In this document: positions 1-8,319 of the stretch, piece by piece
Numbering within the stretch: position 1 is the first letter of the stretch
Layout of the letters: every line of letters begins with the position of its first letter
Assembly (NCBI GenBank): GCA_021296255.1
Contig: JAGWAU010000022.1
Span: forward strand, 1 to 60,163
Length of the DNA: 60,163 bases
From: Alphaproteobacteria bacterium
Lineage (GTDB): Bacteria; Pseudomonadota; Alphaproteobacteria; UBA2966
Reading direction: 5' to 3'
The notes under the pieces: generated by a model
The model's database searches: none
What the model saw: only the letters and a program-made list of their open reading frames with translations
Told to the model about the DNA's origin: nothing
Program-made: the position numbers and the translations under genes

Positions 1-211
1 GCGGTGAAATCATCGGTACATGAGACGCTTTCCCATGCGGACTCCCGGCGGACTATTCGTACTCGCTTCGATGATTGCGGTGCCGACTGGATCGATCGCC
101 GACGGCCCCTGACGGCGCGGCGCCGCAACGAGCCTGATGGAGTCTCCCGGGTCCCGCTGCGCCGGGCAGAGGATCGCCCGGGTGTTCGGCGGGCGCGGCC
201 GGTGGCGAGCG

Positions 212-1555
212 TCAGAGCCCGTTCGCCGCGATGAAGTCGTCGATCCGATCGAGCAGTTCACCGAAGCGCGGATTGTAGGTCAGCCGCGCCAGCGGCTCCC
301 CGTCGGGGACCGCCGCCCGGTTGTCGCCGAACACCTCGCCGCGCCAGGGGTGCGGGGCCGCGAGGCAGCGGGCGACCACATCGGCGCTCTCGCCGGAGCT
401 CCGGCCGCAGCTTCGATAGTCGCCCTCCGCGCCGTAGTGCGCGTTGCCCGGCGCGATATGGATGGATTGATGGGAGAAGCCGGCGATCCTTTGTACAGGC
501 AGGAGACTGTTGGCGTAACGGATGCGTGCGTCGCCCGGATCCACCCCCTCTCGCGGGTCCTGGCGGTACACCACCAGCCGGCTGTCCGGATGGGAGAAGC
601 GGGTCTCGAACCAGGCGCGGTTGGCGGCCACGTCGATGACGGGGTCGTCGGCGCTCTGCGCCATGAACACGGGCGCGGCGACGCTGCGTCGTTCCAGCGA
701 CCGCGCCAGCTCCCGGGTGAGCAGGAAGGTCTCCGCGGTGGCGTTCACCGGCATCGCCTCGTAGCGCGCATAGTCGTCCGGTAGGTCCCGGTCCAGCCAG
801 TCGAGGACATGGCGCAGCCAGACCGCCTGGCGGACCAGCCAGGCGCGCTCGAGCGCGAGGGCGGGCGAGAACACGAAGGCGCCCCTCACCGCGGGGTCGT
901 CGAGCAAGGCGTGGATGGAGAGCAGTCCTCCGAGCGAGAAGCCGCCGGCGAAGACCGCGTCGGCGTCCTGTTTCAGCGTGGTCAGACCGAACCGGGTCGC
1001 GGCCAGCCAGTCGCCGCGCCTCACATCGAGCAGGTCTCCCGGCCGCGTGCCGTGTCCCGGCAGCAGCATCGCCCGGACCAGAAAGCAGCGCGCGGCGAAC
1101 GCATCGGCCAGGTCCCGCATCGCCAGAGGCATGTCGGCCAGGCCGTGCAGGAGCAGAAGGCCCCGGCCCGGGCGGCCGCTCGGCGCTAGCGGACAACCCT
1201 CGGCGGGCGCCCGCTCGAAGGGCATTGCGGCGGCGAACTCCATCGCCGTCCGGCCGGGGTTCACGTACACCTTGTGGCGTTCGAGCCTCTCGCGCGTTTG
1301 TCGGAGGTAGTCGTCGAAGTCGCGATAACGGGTCGGATCGAACGGCAACCCCTCCCCGGAGGGCTCGAACCGTGCATCGTCGGGGCTGCGGCCCTGGGAC
1401 GATGCATCGGCGGGGAACAGCTGGCCAGCCGCGGCGAGTCCCACCGCGAGAAGCACGCCGGCCGGGCCGGCGCGCGGGCGATGCCGGAGGGACCGGACGG
1501 CGGTCTTCCCGGGCGGCCCTGCGCTCCGCCGAGCGGACGGGAATCGCAGCCTCAA
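212..1555 (-). CDS. alpha/beta hydrolase, probably exported
   Basis: The 447-residue product has an alpha/beta-hydrolase core. An oxyanion-hole type HG motif lies in LLLLHGLADMP (about residues 133-143), the nucleophile elbow is GFSLGG with Ser207, a candidate acid lies in QSADDPVID (about 310), and a candidate catalytic His lies in GFSHQSIH (about 365). A hydrophobic stretch at about 33-45 ending in ADASS looks like a signal peptide or anchor. The start is TTG at 1555, overlapping the stop of the upstream gene by 4 bp; no better start lies before the hydrophobic stretch. The substrate is unknown; the long N-terminal region and C-terminal insert (Cys pair near 380-395) are unlike plain esterases. 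Confidence 0.75.
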   Translation of the reverse strand: MRLRFPSARRSAGPPGKTAVRSLRHRPRAGPAGVLLAVGLAAAGQLFPADASSQGRSPDDARFEPSGEGLPFDPTRYRDFDDYLRQTRERLERHKVYVNPGRTAMEFAAAMPFERAPAEGCPLAPSGRPGRGLLLLHGLADMPLAMRDLADAFAARCFLVRAMLLPGHGTRPGDLLDVRRGDWLAATRFGLTTLKQDADAVFAGGFSLGGLLSIHALLDDPAVRGAFVFSPALALERAWLVRQAVWLRHVLDWLDRDLPDDYARYEAMPVNATAETFLLTRELARSLERRSVAAPVFMAQSADDPVIDVAANRAWFETRFSHPDSRLVVYRQDPREGVDPGDARIRYANSLLPVQRIAGFSHQSIHIAPGNAHYGAEGDYRSCGRSSGESADVVARCLAAPHPWRGEVFGDNRAAVPDGEPLARLTYNPRFGELLDRIDDFIAANGL

Positions 1556-2067
1556 GGTGTCTTCAAGTATTTGAGTACCCTATATCCGATGGCGGTCAGC
1601 CCAGGAACGATTGCATCGAACTGACGCGCCAGTAACTTGCTCTTTGCGGGTTGCGCCGCAGAGACGCAGTCGAGGAGGCGCCTCTTGCAATGCTCAAAGT
1701 CGAAGGGCTCCACTGTGACTGTGAACTTTCCGGCGCCGAAATCCACTTCGTAGTCGGAAATCACGCCGATTCTCAAGAGTCGATATAGGGCCTTTTCCTT
1801 CCTCTTTCTCTCGCCATCCTTGTCAAAGGGCAACTCGACGGTTCTGCGCGACGACAGACTTCCAATCTCGTCGAGTCGGCGTTCGACGTCTTCGACTTCA
1901 CCCTCTGCACCATAGAACCCTTCGAGGTGGAACCAGAGCGCACGGGTTATGTCATCGCGCGTCGTTTTGTTGCGGTCCTCCGGCGCCAAGCGTTCGCGCA
2001 GGTCCGGCAGGTTCAGGTCGGGATCGAGAAGCGCGTCTGACCGACCCTCGTCGTACTCCGAAAACAC
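1552..2067 (-). CDS. probable C-terminal remnant of a RecQ-type helicase
   Basis: The 171-residue product is mostly charged. The segment EKALYRLLRIGVISDYEV (residues about 93-110), followed by a strand-like GKFTVTVEPF, resembles the winged-helix tail of long RecQ-type helicases, which carry a similar K-A-hydrophobic-Y-R...IG-V-hydrophobic-D-Y pattern. No ATPase motif is present. The frame is open about 12 codons further upstream to a stop near 2104 without a Met; GTG at 2067 is the available start. The gene is therefore probably a 5'-truncated piece. It overlaps the next hydrolase gene by 4 bp. The family assignment is from remembered motif similarity only. Confidence 0.4.
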   Translation of the reverse strand: MFSEYDEGRSDALLDPDLNLPDLRERLAPEDRNKTTRDDITRALWFHLEGFYGAEGEVEDVERRLDEIGSLSSRRTVELPFDKDGERKRKEKALYRLLRIGVISDYEVDFGAGKFTVTVEPFDFEHCKRRLLDCVSAAQPAKSKLLARQFDAIVPGLTAIGYRVLKYLKTP

Positions 2068-2348
2068 GATGACGCATCGGGCGGGTTTTCGGTCTCCGCC
2101 CGCTCACCCAGCTTCACTGATAGAAGCTCTCGAGGGAGCCGGGCATCCCGAAGTGTACCAGGGGTTCGGCGGCAGCTTGTTCACGTGGTCCACGGGCGAG
2201 CCCTGAGCCCGGGGCGACGTGCCTTGCGCATGGCTGGCGTCGGCCCGCGCGCGGGTGAGGCCTGTGGACCACGCGGGCAAGCCAGGTCATCCGGAACCGT
2301 GCCGCAGCCGTGCAAGGACGGAGCGGGCGCCACGCACGAGCCGGAACC

Positions 2349-2743
2349 TCAGGCGACAGCCACCGCGCTTGAAGATGCCGAGCAGCATTGTGGGACGGCC
2401 GCTCGAGTCCCGGCCTTTTCGACCTCGTCGACGAATTTCGTCGCGGCGCCCACGACCTCGCCATCCCCCGCGACGGCATTGATGATGCCGAGTCCCACCT
2501 GGGGCATGCTGATTTTCGCGGTTGGCGCAGCGATCCGAAGATCGGTCGCCAGCAACATTTCGAAACCGCCGCCGATCGCATATCCGTTGATCGCCGCGAT
2601 GATCGGCGCGGGAAAGGATTCGAAGCGTTTGAACGCGCTTCGCGCCAAGCTCACGACGTCGCGCAGTTCGTTCCCGGTCTCCAGCAGGGCGTATCGTTTC
2701 ACGTCGCCTCCGGTGCGGAAGAACCGGTCGCCCGGTGCGGCCT
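2349..2743 (-). pseudogene. enoyl-CoA hydratase/isomerase (crotonase) remnant
   Basis: One minus-strand frame reads a clear crotonase core: APGDRFFRTGGDVKRY (oxyanion-hole GGD region), then FPAPIIAAINGYAIGGGFE and DLRIAAPTAKISMPQVGLG. The first ~50 residues of a normal ~260-residue crotonase are absent because the sequence runs into the stop of the neighbouring SDR gene. After GLGII the usual PGxGGTQ stretch and about 40 further residues are missing, and a C-terminal-like segment (AATKFVDEVEKAG) follows directly. Both the N-terminal truncation and the internal deletion point to a dead gene. The ~280 bp between it and the gene at 2067 show no supported feature. Confidence 0.7.
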
Positions 2744-3403
2744 CTACCACGGGTGCTCGCGTCCGTCCCAAGTCCAGAACCGGCCGTGGCGGGAGTCGTC
2801 GAGGCTGGCCATGACCTCGTAGATGCCGCGGGCGCTCTCTTCCACCGAGATCGTGGCTCGGGGACCGCCCATGTCGGTACGCACCCATCCCGGATGGATG
2901 ACCACCGCGAGACAACCCTGTTCGCGCCACCTTCCCTCGAGCGCCCGGAACCGGTCGTTGAGCGCCGCCTTCGACTCGCCGTACGTCCCGAGGCTGCGGC
3001 GCGACCCGCGACGCGCGCCCAACTGGCTGGTGATGAGCGCGATCTTTCGCTGCTCGCTACGTGTGACCGCGCCCATCAGCAATTCGGTCATCTCGATCGG
3101 TGCCTCTGCGTTGACTCGGTGCACGGCTGCGGCGCTCATGCCGTCGCCCTGGACCCCCGCGTTATGGATCAGGACGTCGATCGCCTCATCTCCCAACGCA
3201 TCGCGGAATGCCCGCTGCTGCGCGGCATCGGTCACCTCGAGCCCGTGGAGACAGACGTCGCCGGTCACCGCGCCGAGTGCCCCGGGGCCCTCCTGAGTGC
3301 GCGTCGTTGCGTGCACCCGCCACCCCTCGTCCGCGTATCGCTTGACCAGTCCCAGACCGATGCCCCGGCTTGCGCCGATCACCGCCACGGTCGGCATGCT
3401 CAT
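2744..3403 (-). CDS. SDR family NAD(P)-dependent oxidoreductase
   Basis: A 219-residue classical short-chain dehydrogenase of the small C-factor-like type. It shows the cofactor motif GASRGIGLG (10-18), NAG at 81-83, and the catalytic triad Ser126 (ITSQ), Tyr141 and Lys145 (YGESK). After PGWVRTDMGG the substrate loop is short. The ATG start at 3403 gives the cofactor motif at the expected distance. Its stop abuts the crotonase remnant, so the two may once have been co-transcribed. The substrate cannot be told from sequence. Confidence 0.85.
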   Translation of the reverse strand: MSMPTVAVIGASRGIGLGLVKRYADEGWRVHATTRTQEGPGALGAVTGDVCLHGLEVTDAAQQRAFRDALGDEAIDVLIHNAGVQGDGMSAAAVHRVNAEAPIEMTELLMGAVTRSEQRKIALITSQLGARRGSRRSLGTYGESKAALNDRFRALEGRWREQGCLAVVIHPGWVRTDMGGPRATISVEESARGIYEVMASLDDSRHGRFWTWDGREHPW

Positions 3404-3614
3404 CCTCCTCTCCGGCCCCTACACCCGGCGTGCACGGGCAACATAGCGAAAAATGCAGACCTTGCGGAACGCCAGGGCGGCCCTATCTGACGGACGGTGC
3501 CTCCGACCACGTATGAATCGTTCGTCTGTGAGCCTGAACCCGCCGGGTGCCTACCGTGTTGCCTGGCCGCCAAACTCACTCGCCTGAGAAACATTGTGCG
3601 AACGGGTGGCGAGC

Positions 3615-4115
3615 ATGGCAGAACGGCCAGTGGACTGGACGGTGACGAGGCTTGCGGGCGCACCGGGGGCGGAGGTGAAAGGGCTCGACATCGACAGTGT
3701 CTCGGAGTCCGACATCGCGACAATCAAGTCGCTGCTGCTCGAGCACATGGTGCTGTTTTTTCCCGGGCAGTCGCCCACGGTAGACGCGCAGGCCGCATTC
3801 GGGCGCCACTTCGGCAAGCTCGAGGGGAATCCGAACCTCAAGAATGCATTCCTCGATTGTCCGGAGGTCTTGGAGCCCGCGGCAGAGCAAGGTGGCGTTG
3901 CCGATGAATGGCACACCGATATCACATTCCAGGACAATCCAGCGCTCATGTCGGTCCTGCACATGGTCGAGTGCCCCGAGGTTGGCGGGGACACCATGTG
4001 GAGCAGTCTCTGCGCTGCCTGCGAAGGACTCTCGCAGCCCATGCGCGAGATATGTGACGGGCTGACGGCTCTGCACGACGCACTGCCGCACAACCATCCC
4101 GAGCAGACGCGCTGA
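3615..4115 (+). pseudogene. truncated TauD/TfdA-family 2-oxoglutarate dioxygenase
   Basis: The 166-residue frame starting at ATG 3615 matches the N-terminal ~60% of a TauD/TfdA dioxygenase. It has the GAEVKGLDI entry strand, VLFFPGQ, and the iron-binding HxD pair His100 and Asp102 in DEWHTDITF, followed by a PEVGGDTMW segment. It stops after ALPHNHPEQTR. The family normally continues about 110 residues with the distal iron His and the 2-oxoglutarate-binding Arg; both are absent, so the product cannot be an active dioxygenase. The ORF is open 7 codons upstream, but ATG 3615 fits the family start better. An intact relative lies at 38135. Confidence 0.75.
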
Positions 4116-4327
4116 CGGAACGGAAGTCGGTATATGAAGGGGACCTCTAGCCACTAGGCCACTAGGGTCAGACCAGCTTAACCAACTGATTCCTGCGCAG
4201 TTTCGGTGCAAATCGCCGACTCACAGGGGCTTAGCGGGCCATTTGTCGGGCCAATTCGTGATTTGCGGGTCGGTGGGCGGTCCTGCCGCCTGGCTGTCAG
4301 GTCGATTCGATACCTTGGGTGTGTTCG

Positions 4328-4417
4328 CCGGCCGTCGTCCTTCCGGCCCGAGGCCAGGTCCTCGTAAATCCGGTTCGGCGCGAGGCCGACGAGGCGCTCG
4401 CGGAGTTGAGGGCGAGG
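4328..4417 (-). pseudogene. possible relic of a serine recombinase (resolvase/invertase family)
   Basis: A minus-strand frame reads PNRIYEDLASGRKDDGR, close to the signature ERIYEDxASGxKxDRP that follows the first helix of resolvase/invertase catalytic domains. The catalytic-Ser region upstream and the rest of the domain are absent or in other frames. The surrounding 335 bp (4116-4450) hold no intact gene; near 4153 an 8-bp CCACTAGG unit occurs twice in tandem. The match rests on ~17 residues and could be chance. Confidence 0.3.
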
Positions 4418-4450
4418 ACGCGGGCGTTGCGCACCACGCTCGCGCACCGG

Positions 4451-4852
4451 CTATTCTGACGCGACCACCCAGCCCAGGCCATCGATGATCGGGCAATCCG
4501 GCCTTTCGTCACCCTTGCAGGCGTCCACGAGGTGGGCGAGCTCGTCGTGCAGCGACTGCAACTCCCGCTGCTTCTCCGCGATCTCTTCCAGCCGCTTCGT
4601 CGCGATGCGCTTCACGTCGGCGCTGGAGCGGTTCTGGTCTTCGTAGAGGCTCAGCAGCTCACGGCACTCGTCGATCGAGAACCCGAACTCCCGCGCCCGG
4701 CGCACGAACACCAGCTTCCGCACCGCGCTCTCGTCGTAGGTCCTGTATCCCGCCACCGATCGCTCCGGCGCCGACACCAGCCCGATGTCCGCGTAGTAGC
4801 GGACCGTCTTCACCGGCAGTTCGGCTGTTTTCGCCGCCGCGGAAATATGCAT
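4451..4852 (-). CDS. cueR: Cu(I)-responsive MerR-family activator CueR
   Basis: With the ATG at 4852 the product is 133 residues (another ATG at 4855 would add one Met). The MerR winged-helix reads KTVRYYADIGLV, then a long dimerisation helix. Numbering matches E. coli CueR: Ser77, which distinguishes the Cu(I)/Ag(I) sensors from Hg/Zn sensors, and the metal-loop cysteines Cys112 and Cys120 in CKGDERPDCPI. CueR twists a 19-bp-spaced promoter when Cu(I) binds. Such an operator lies in the 71-bp gap to the divergent copper operon, so autoregulation and activation of that operon are likely. In-frame sequence upstream of 4852 is promoter. Confidence 0.9.
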   Translation of the reverse strand: MHISAAAKTAELPVKTVRYYADIGLVSAPERSVAGYRTYDESAVRKLVFVRRAREFGFSIDECRELLSLYEDQNRSSADVKRIATKRLEEIAEKQRELQSLHDELAHLVDACKGDERPDCPIIDGLGWVVASE

Positions 4853-4862
4853 CATCGGCCCG

Positions 4863-4893
4863 TTGACTCTCCAGTTACTGGAAAGATTACGTT
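4863..4893 (+). promoter_or_regulatory. CueR-type operator-promoter of the copper operon
   Basis: A -35-like TTGACT at 4863-4868 is followed by the perfect dyad TCCAGT-T-ACTGGA (4870-4882), itself inside the extended near-palindrome. A 19-bp spacer would put the -10 at 4888-4893 (TACGTT, weak). A dyad centred in an over-long spacer is the hallmark of MerR-family promoters. It lies between the divergent cueR start and the DUF4396 start at 4924. Confidence 0.7.
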
Positions 4894-4923
4894 TCCCGCA
4901 AGATTTAGGCAAGAGGTATCGCC

Positions 4924-5370
4924 ATGGTCGCGCTCGCCGCAAACATCACCATCGACTGGCGCTGCCGCCACACTTGGCGCCGGGCATCGAAGAACACGGC
5001 CTGGTGCCTGCTGGGCTGCGCCATCGGCGACTTCGGCACCATCGCGTTCTTCCAATTCACCGGAATTCCCTGGCCGACGATGGCGATCATGGTCCTCGCG
5101 ATCGTAAACGGGCTGCTGACCTCGATCGCACTCGAGACGGTGATCCTGGTCCGCCAGATGGATTTCAGTGCCGCCTTCAAGACGGCGATCGGGATGTCCT
5201 TCATCTCGATGGTGGCCATGGAGACCATGATGAACGCAGTGGACTGGGCGCTGACCGGCGGTGCGGTTCTGACCTGGTGGGTCGTGCCGATCATGCTGGC
5301 GGCCGGCTTCGTCACCCCGCTTCCCTACAACTACTGGCGGCTGAAGGCACTCGGGCGGGCATGTCATTGA
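4924..5370 (+). CDS. DUF4396 domain membrane protein
   Basis: The 148-residue product matches the DUF4396 pattern: a short N-terminal region, then about four hydrophobic segments (around 26-47, 50-75, 87-105, 112-137). Met- and Cys-containing helices (AMETMMNAVDW) are notable beside a copper operon but no ligand role is proven. DUF4396 genes are often seen next to copper-tolerance genes; the function is unknown. It is the first gene after the CueR operator and overlaps the next gene by 10 bp, so translational coupling is likely. Confidence 0.75.
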   Translation: MVALAANITIDWRCRHTWRRASKNTAWCLLGCAIGDFGTIAFFQFTGIPWPTMAIMVLAIVNGLLTSIALETVILVRQMDFSAAFKTAIGMSFISMVAMETMMNAVDWALTGGAVLTWWVVPIMLAAGFVTPLPYNYWRLKALGRACH

Positions 5371-5804
5371 GATGGGCCATGATCGTGCTCGCCCTGACCA
5401 TCGCGGTTGGCGTCGGCGGGTACGTCTACGTCACCTCCCCGGATCACCAGAGCGAACGACGGCCTGAAGCCGGCCAGGCCAATACCGCTCTCGCCGAAGT
5501 CTCCCTGCCGGAGGCGCTGTCCGCGCGCGGGAAGCTCGGGCAACGGGCTTTCGACGCGAAGTGCGCGTCATGCCATGGCAGAAACGCCGCAGGACGGGAT
5601 GGGCTGGCTCCGCCGTTGGTGCACAACATTTACGAACCCGGCCATCACGGGGACGAGTCGTTTCAACGGGCGGTCGCCATGGGCGTCAGGGCCCACCATT
5701 GGACATTCGGGAACATGCCGCCTGTTGAGGGTTTGTCCCGCGGAGACGTGTCCCTGATCGTGGCCTACATCCGGGAGCTTCAACGCGCCAACGGTATCCA
5801 ATGA
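5361..5804 (+). CDS. membrane-anchored c-type cytochrome
   Basis: The 147-residue product has an N-terminal hydrophobic helix (about 5-24) that is a signal anchor or uncleaved signal, then one class I cytochrome c domain. Haem attaches at Cys68 and Cys71 with His72 as axial ligand (CASCH). Met119 in GNMPP is the likely sixth ligand. The start ATG 5361 sits inside the end of the DUF4396 gene, and its stop overlaps the copC start. In this operon it is a plausible electron acceptor for the multicopper oxidase or CopC/CopD, an inference from position only. Confidence 0.85.
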   Translation: MSLRWAMIVLALTIAVGVGGYVYVTSPDHQSERRPEAGQANTALAEVSLPEALSARGKLGQRAFDAKCASCHGRNAAGRDGLAPPLVHNIYEPGHHGDESFQRAVAMGVRAHHWTFGNMPPVEGLSRGDVSLIVAYIRELQRANGIQ

Positions 5805-6142
5805 AGGGATTCCTCCTTGCCGGACTTCTGGCCCTGGCGGCAACGCCGGCGCTGGCCCATTCCGGCCTCGACGCGACCGCACCGATGAACGGCGCCGTGC
5901 TGGAGGAGGCTCCGCCCCATATTGTCCTCACTTTTGCCAAACACACACGCCTGACACGGGTCCGGATGGCCCATGGCGACAATCAGGCGGTCGATGTCGA
6001 CCTTGGCGACCAGACTTCGTTCGCGACCCGGTTCGTGGTTCCGTTGACGGACATGGGCAGCGGCCTCTACCGGATCGAGTTGCGCGGCCTCTCGAGCGAC
6101 GGACACCCCGTGCGCAACGCTTTCACATTCAGGGTGCAATGA
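5801..6142 (+). CDS. copC: periplasmic copper-binding protein CopC
   Basis: A 113-residue secreted protein. The signal peptide ends in TPALA at residue 19, so the mature chain starts with His20; in CopC proteins this N-terminal His forms part of the Cu(II) site. The sequence HSGLDATAPMNGAVLEEAP is the usual CopC opening, and the C-terminal GLSSDGHPVRNAFTFRV is the conserved closing strand with the second His. Its start overlaps the cytochrome stop by 4 bp and copD follows immediately. Confidence 0.92.
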   Translation: MKGFLLAGLLALAATPALAHSGLDATAPMNGAVLEEAPPHIVLTFAKHTRLTRVRMAHGDNQAVDVDLGDQTSFATRFVVPLTDMGSGLYRIELRGLSSDGHPVRNAFTFRVQ

Positions 6143-6145
6143 TCC

Positions 6146-7024
6146 TTGCCCGACACCTGGGAACTGGCCTCGGCCTTCGCGCGGTCTCTGCTCTATCTCG
6201 GGGCGCTGGGGAGCGTCGGCCTGGTCCTGGCGCGCATCGTCTTCGGCCGCGAGACCGGCGGGCTGCACGGTGCCATGGTCCGGCGGGTAACCGCGCTTGC
6301 CGCGCTCGCATTGCTCGCCGCCGGCATCGGCTTCGCCCTGAAGGGCGCCGCCATGACGGGCGAGCCCTCGGGCATGATCGACCCGGAGATGCTGGGCCTG
6401 CTGTGGCGGACACCGGTGGGCACCGGATTGGCCATTCGTGTCGCCGGCCTGGGCCTGGTCCTTCTGGGACTCCGGCTTCCCGGGATCGGCCTCCCGATCG
6501 CCGCCGCCGGTGGCCTGGTGACGCTGTGGTCGTTTACCGGGGTGGGGCATGTCGCCGATGCGGGGGCGCTCTGGCTCGAAATGCTGCTTCTGCTGCATCT
6601 CGCCGGCGCGGCGTTCTGGATCGGCATCCTCTCGCCTCTCCGCACGCTTGCCGGCGACCCCGAAGGGCTCTCCTTCGCGGCCGGCCTGAGCCATCGTTTC
6701 GGGCGTATCGCTGTGTTCACGGTGCCGGTCCTGATCGCCGCCGGGATCGTCATGGCATGGCGCCTGCTCGGGGAAGTTTCCGACCTGGTCGCGACAGGAT
6801 ACGGTCTCACACTGCTCGCGAAAATCGCCGCGATCGGCCTGCTGCTCGGCGCCGCAGCGGCCAACAAGCTCCGTTTCGTTCCCGCCATGAGGAGGGGCGA
6901 CCGGAGCGCGGCTTTCGCGCTGCGAGGTTCCATCGCGGTCGAGTGGGCCGCGGTCTGTTTCGTCCTTCTGGCGACGGCCGTTCTGACCACGGTGCCGGAC
7001 TTGCCACCCGGAGGTGATCCGTGA
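6146..7024 (+). CDS. copD: copper resistance membrane protein CopD
   Basis: A 292-residue polytopic inner-membrane protein of the CopD/PcoD family, with about seven to eight hydrophobic helices. The C-terminal helices (ALRGSIAVEWAAVCFVLLAT) correspond to the family's Pfam core. It is thought to act with periplasmic CopC in copper trafficking. An in-frame TGA at 6140 leaves TTG 6146 as the first possible start, 3 bp after the copC stop; the N-terminus is therefore slightly uncertain. It overlaps the oxidase start by 4 bp. Confidence 0.88.
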   Translation: MPDTWELASAFARSLLYLGALGSVGLVLARIVFGRETGGLHGAMVRRVTALAALALLAAGIGFALKGAAMTGEPSGMIDPEMLGLLWRTPVGTGLAIRVAGLGLVLLGLRLPGIGLPIAAAGGLVTLWSFTGVGHVADAGALWLEMLLLLHLAGAAFWIGILSPLRTLAGDPEGLSFAAGLSHRFGRIAVFTVPVLIAAGIVMAWRLLGEVSDLVATGYGLTLLAKIAAIGLLLGAAAANKLRFVPAMRRGDRSAAFALRGSIAVEWAAVCFVLLATAVLTTVPDLPPGGDP

Positions 7025-8319
7025 ACCGAAGAGAATTCCTTATGGCCTCGACCGCAGCGGTTCTGCTCCCGACGCCCGGCCGGGCAGCGGCGCCCCTGCG
7101 GTTGAAGGCCGAGCCCGTCAACGCAAGGATCCTGCCCGAACCCAAAAACCTCACCCCCATGCTCGGCTTTAACGGATCGACCCCCGGGCCCGAAATCCGC
7201 GTGCCTCAAAGGGAGAGGGTGTCCGTTTTCTTCGAGAACGGGTCGGAACGGCGTTCGGCCATCCACTGGCACGGCATCCATCTCGACAACGCGATGGACG
7301 GGGTGCCGAACCTGACCCAGGCCGCGGTCGAACCGGACGAGACCTTCCACTATGCGTTCGACGTGCCTTACGCCGGCACTTACTGGTACCACGCCCACCA
7401 TCGCTCCTGGGAGCAGGTCGCCAGGGGTCTCTACGGGCCCCTGATCGTCGAGGAGCCGGACCCGCCCGCCGTCGACCGCGACATTACCGTCGTCCTCGAC
7501 GACTGGCGCCTGGAACGTAACGGCTCGCTGCACGAGAGCTTCGGCAACCGGCACGACTTCTCCCATGGCGGACGGATGGGCAACGTCGCCCGGGCCCTGT
7601 TCTCCCGGGACACGGTGCGCCGCGGCGACCGCATCCGCCTGCGCCTGATCAACGCCGCCACCGCAAGGATATTCGCCGTGTCGATCGACGGGGGAAACGG
7701 CAAGGTCGTGGCCCATGACGGGATGCCGCTCGCCGAGCCTGTACCCCCGGACGATTTGTTGCTCGCCCCGGCCCAGCGGACTGACGTCATACTGGACGTG
7801 ACCGGTCCGGTCTCGTTCACCCTACGGACACGGCAGAGCTCCTACGGGCTCGGCACCATCGCCGTCAGTGGATCGAACCCCGCGCCGATCGATACGCCGA
7901 TCCGGCCCTTGCCGCCGGCTCAGGTGCCCGTGCCCGACCCGAACGGGGCGGCCCGCCTCACCCTCGTCATGCAGGGCGGCGCCATGGGCGGGCACCACGG
8001 CGGAAGCGACTTCTGGGCCTTCAATGACCGCTCGGGCATGCCCGAGGCGCCGTGGTATCGCTTCTCCCGGGGCGAGACCGCCCGCATCACGCTGCGCAAC
8101 GACACCGCGTTTCCGCACGGCATCCACCTGCATGGCCACCATTTCCACGAGATCGGCGACCACGGCGCCCTCGGCCACTACCGGGACACGACCCTGGTCG
8201 ACCCGCGGCAAAGCCGGGACATCCTCTGCGTGTTCGACAATCCCGGCAAATGGCTCCTGCACTGCCACACGCTGGCGCACCAGGCGTCCGGCATGAAGAC
8301 TTGGGTGGAGGTCGCATGA
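7021..8319 (+). CDS. Tat-exported multicopper oxidase (CueO/CopA-like)
   Basis: The 432-residue product starts with a twin-arginine signal (NRREFLMAST, then a hydrophobic run to GRAAA). All four copper-binding segments are present: HWHG (82-85), YHAHH (123-127), HGIHLHGHHFHE near residue 360, and HCHTLAHQASGM near 415. The last gives the trinuclear ligands, the type 1 Cys and His, and an axial Met. It is shorter than E. coli CueO (516) and lacks a long Met-rich insert, although HGG/MGGHHGG around 320 could bind copper. Periplasmic oxidation of Cu(I) is the likely role. GTG start, overlapping copD. Confidence 0.9.
   Translation: MNRREFLMASTAAVLLPTPGRAAAPLRLKAEPVNARILPEPKNLTPMLGFNGSTPGPEIRVPQRERVSVFFENGSERRSAIHWHGIHLDNAMDGVPNLTQAAVEPDETFHYAFDVPYAGTYWYHAHHRSWEQVARGLYGPLIVEEPDPPAVDRDITVVLDDWRLERNGSLHESFGNRHDFSHGGRMGNVARALFSRDTVRRGDRIRLRLINAATARIFAVSIDGGNGKVVAHDGMPLAEPVPPDDLLLAPAQRTDVILDVTGPVSFTLRTRQSSYGLGTIAVSGSNPAPIDTPIRPLPPAQVPVPDPNGAARLTLVMQGGAMGGHHGGSDFWAFNDRSGMPEAPWYRFSRGETARITLRNDTAFPHGIHLHGHHFHEIGDHGALGHYRDTTLVDPRQSRDILCVFDNPGKWLLHCHTLAHQASGMKTWVEVA

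Noticed and set aside
20..112. 30-codon plus-strand frame that reads like a signal peptide (GLFVLASMIAVPTGSIA) and then stops
   Set aside because: Too short, no ribosome site and no mature part; could be the start of a broken gene but nothing continues it.
2114..2581. Minus-strand 155-codon open frame overlapping the crotonase remnant
   Set aside because: It is arginine- and proline-rich like out-of-frame GC-rich sequence; the crotonase motifs lie in another frame.
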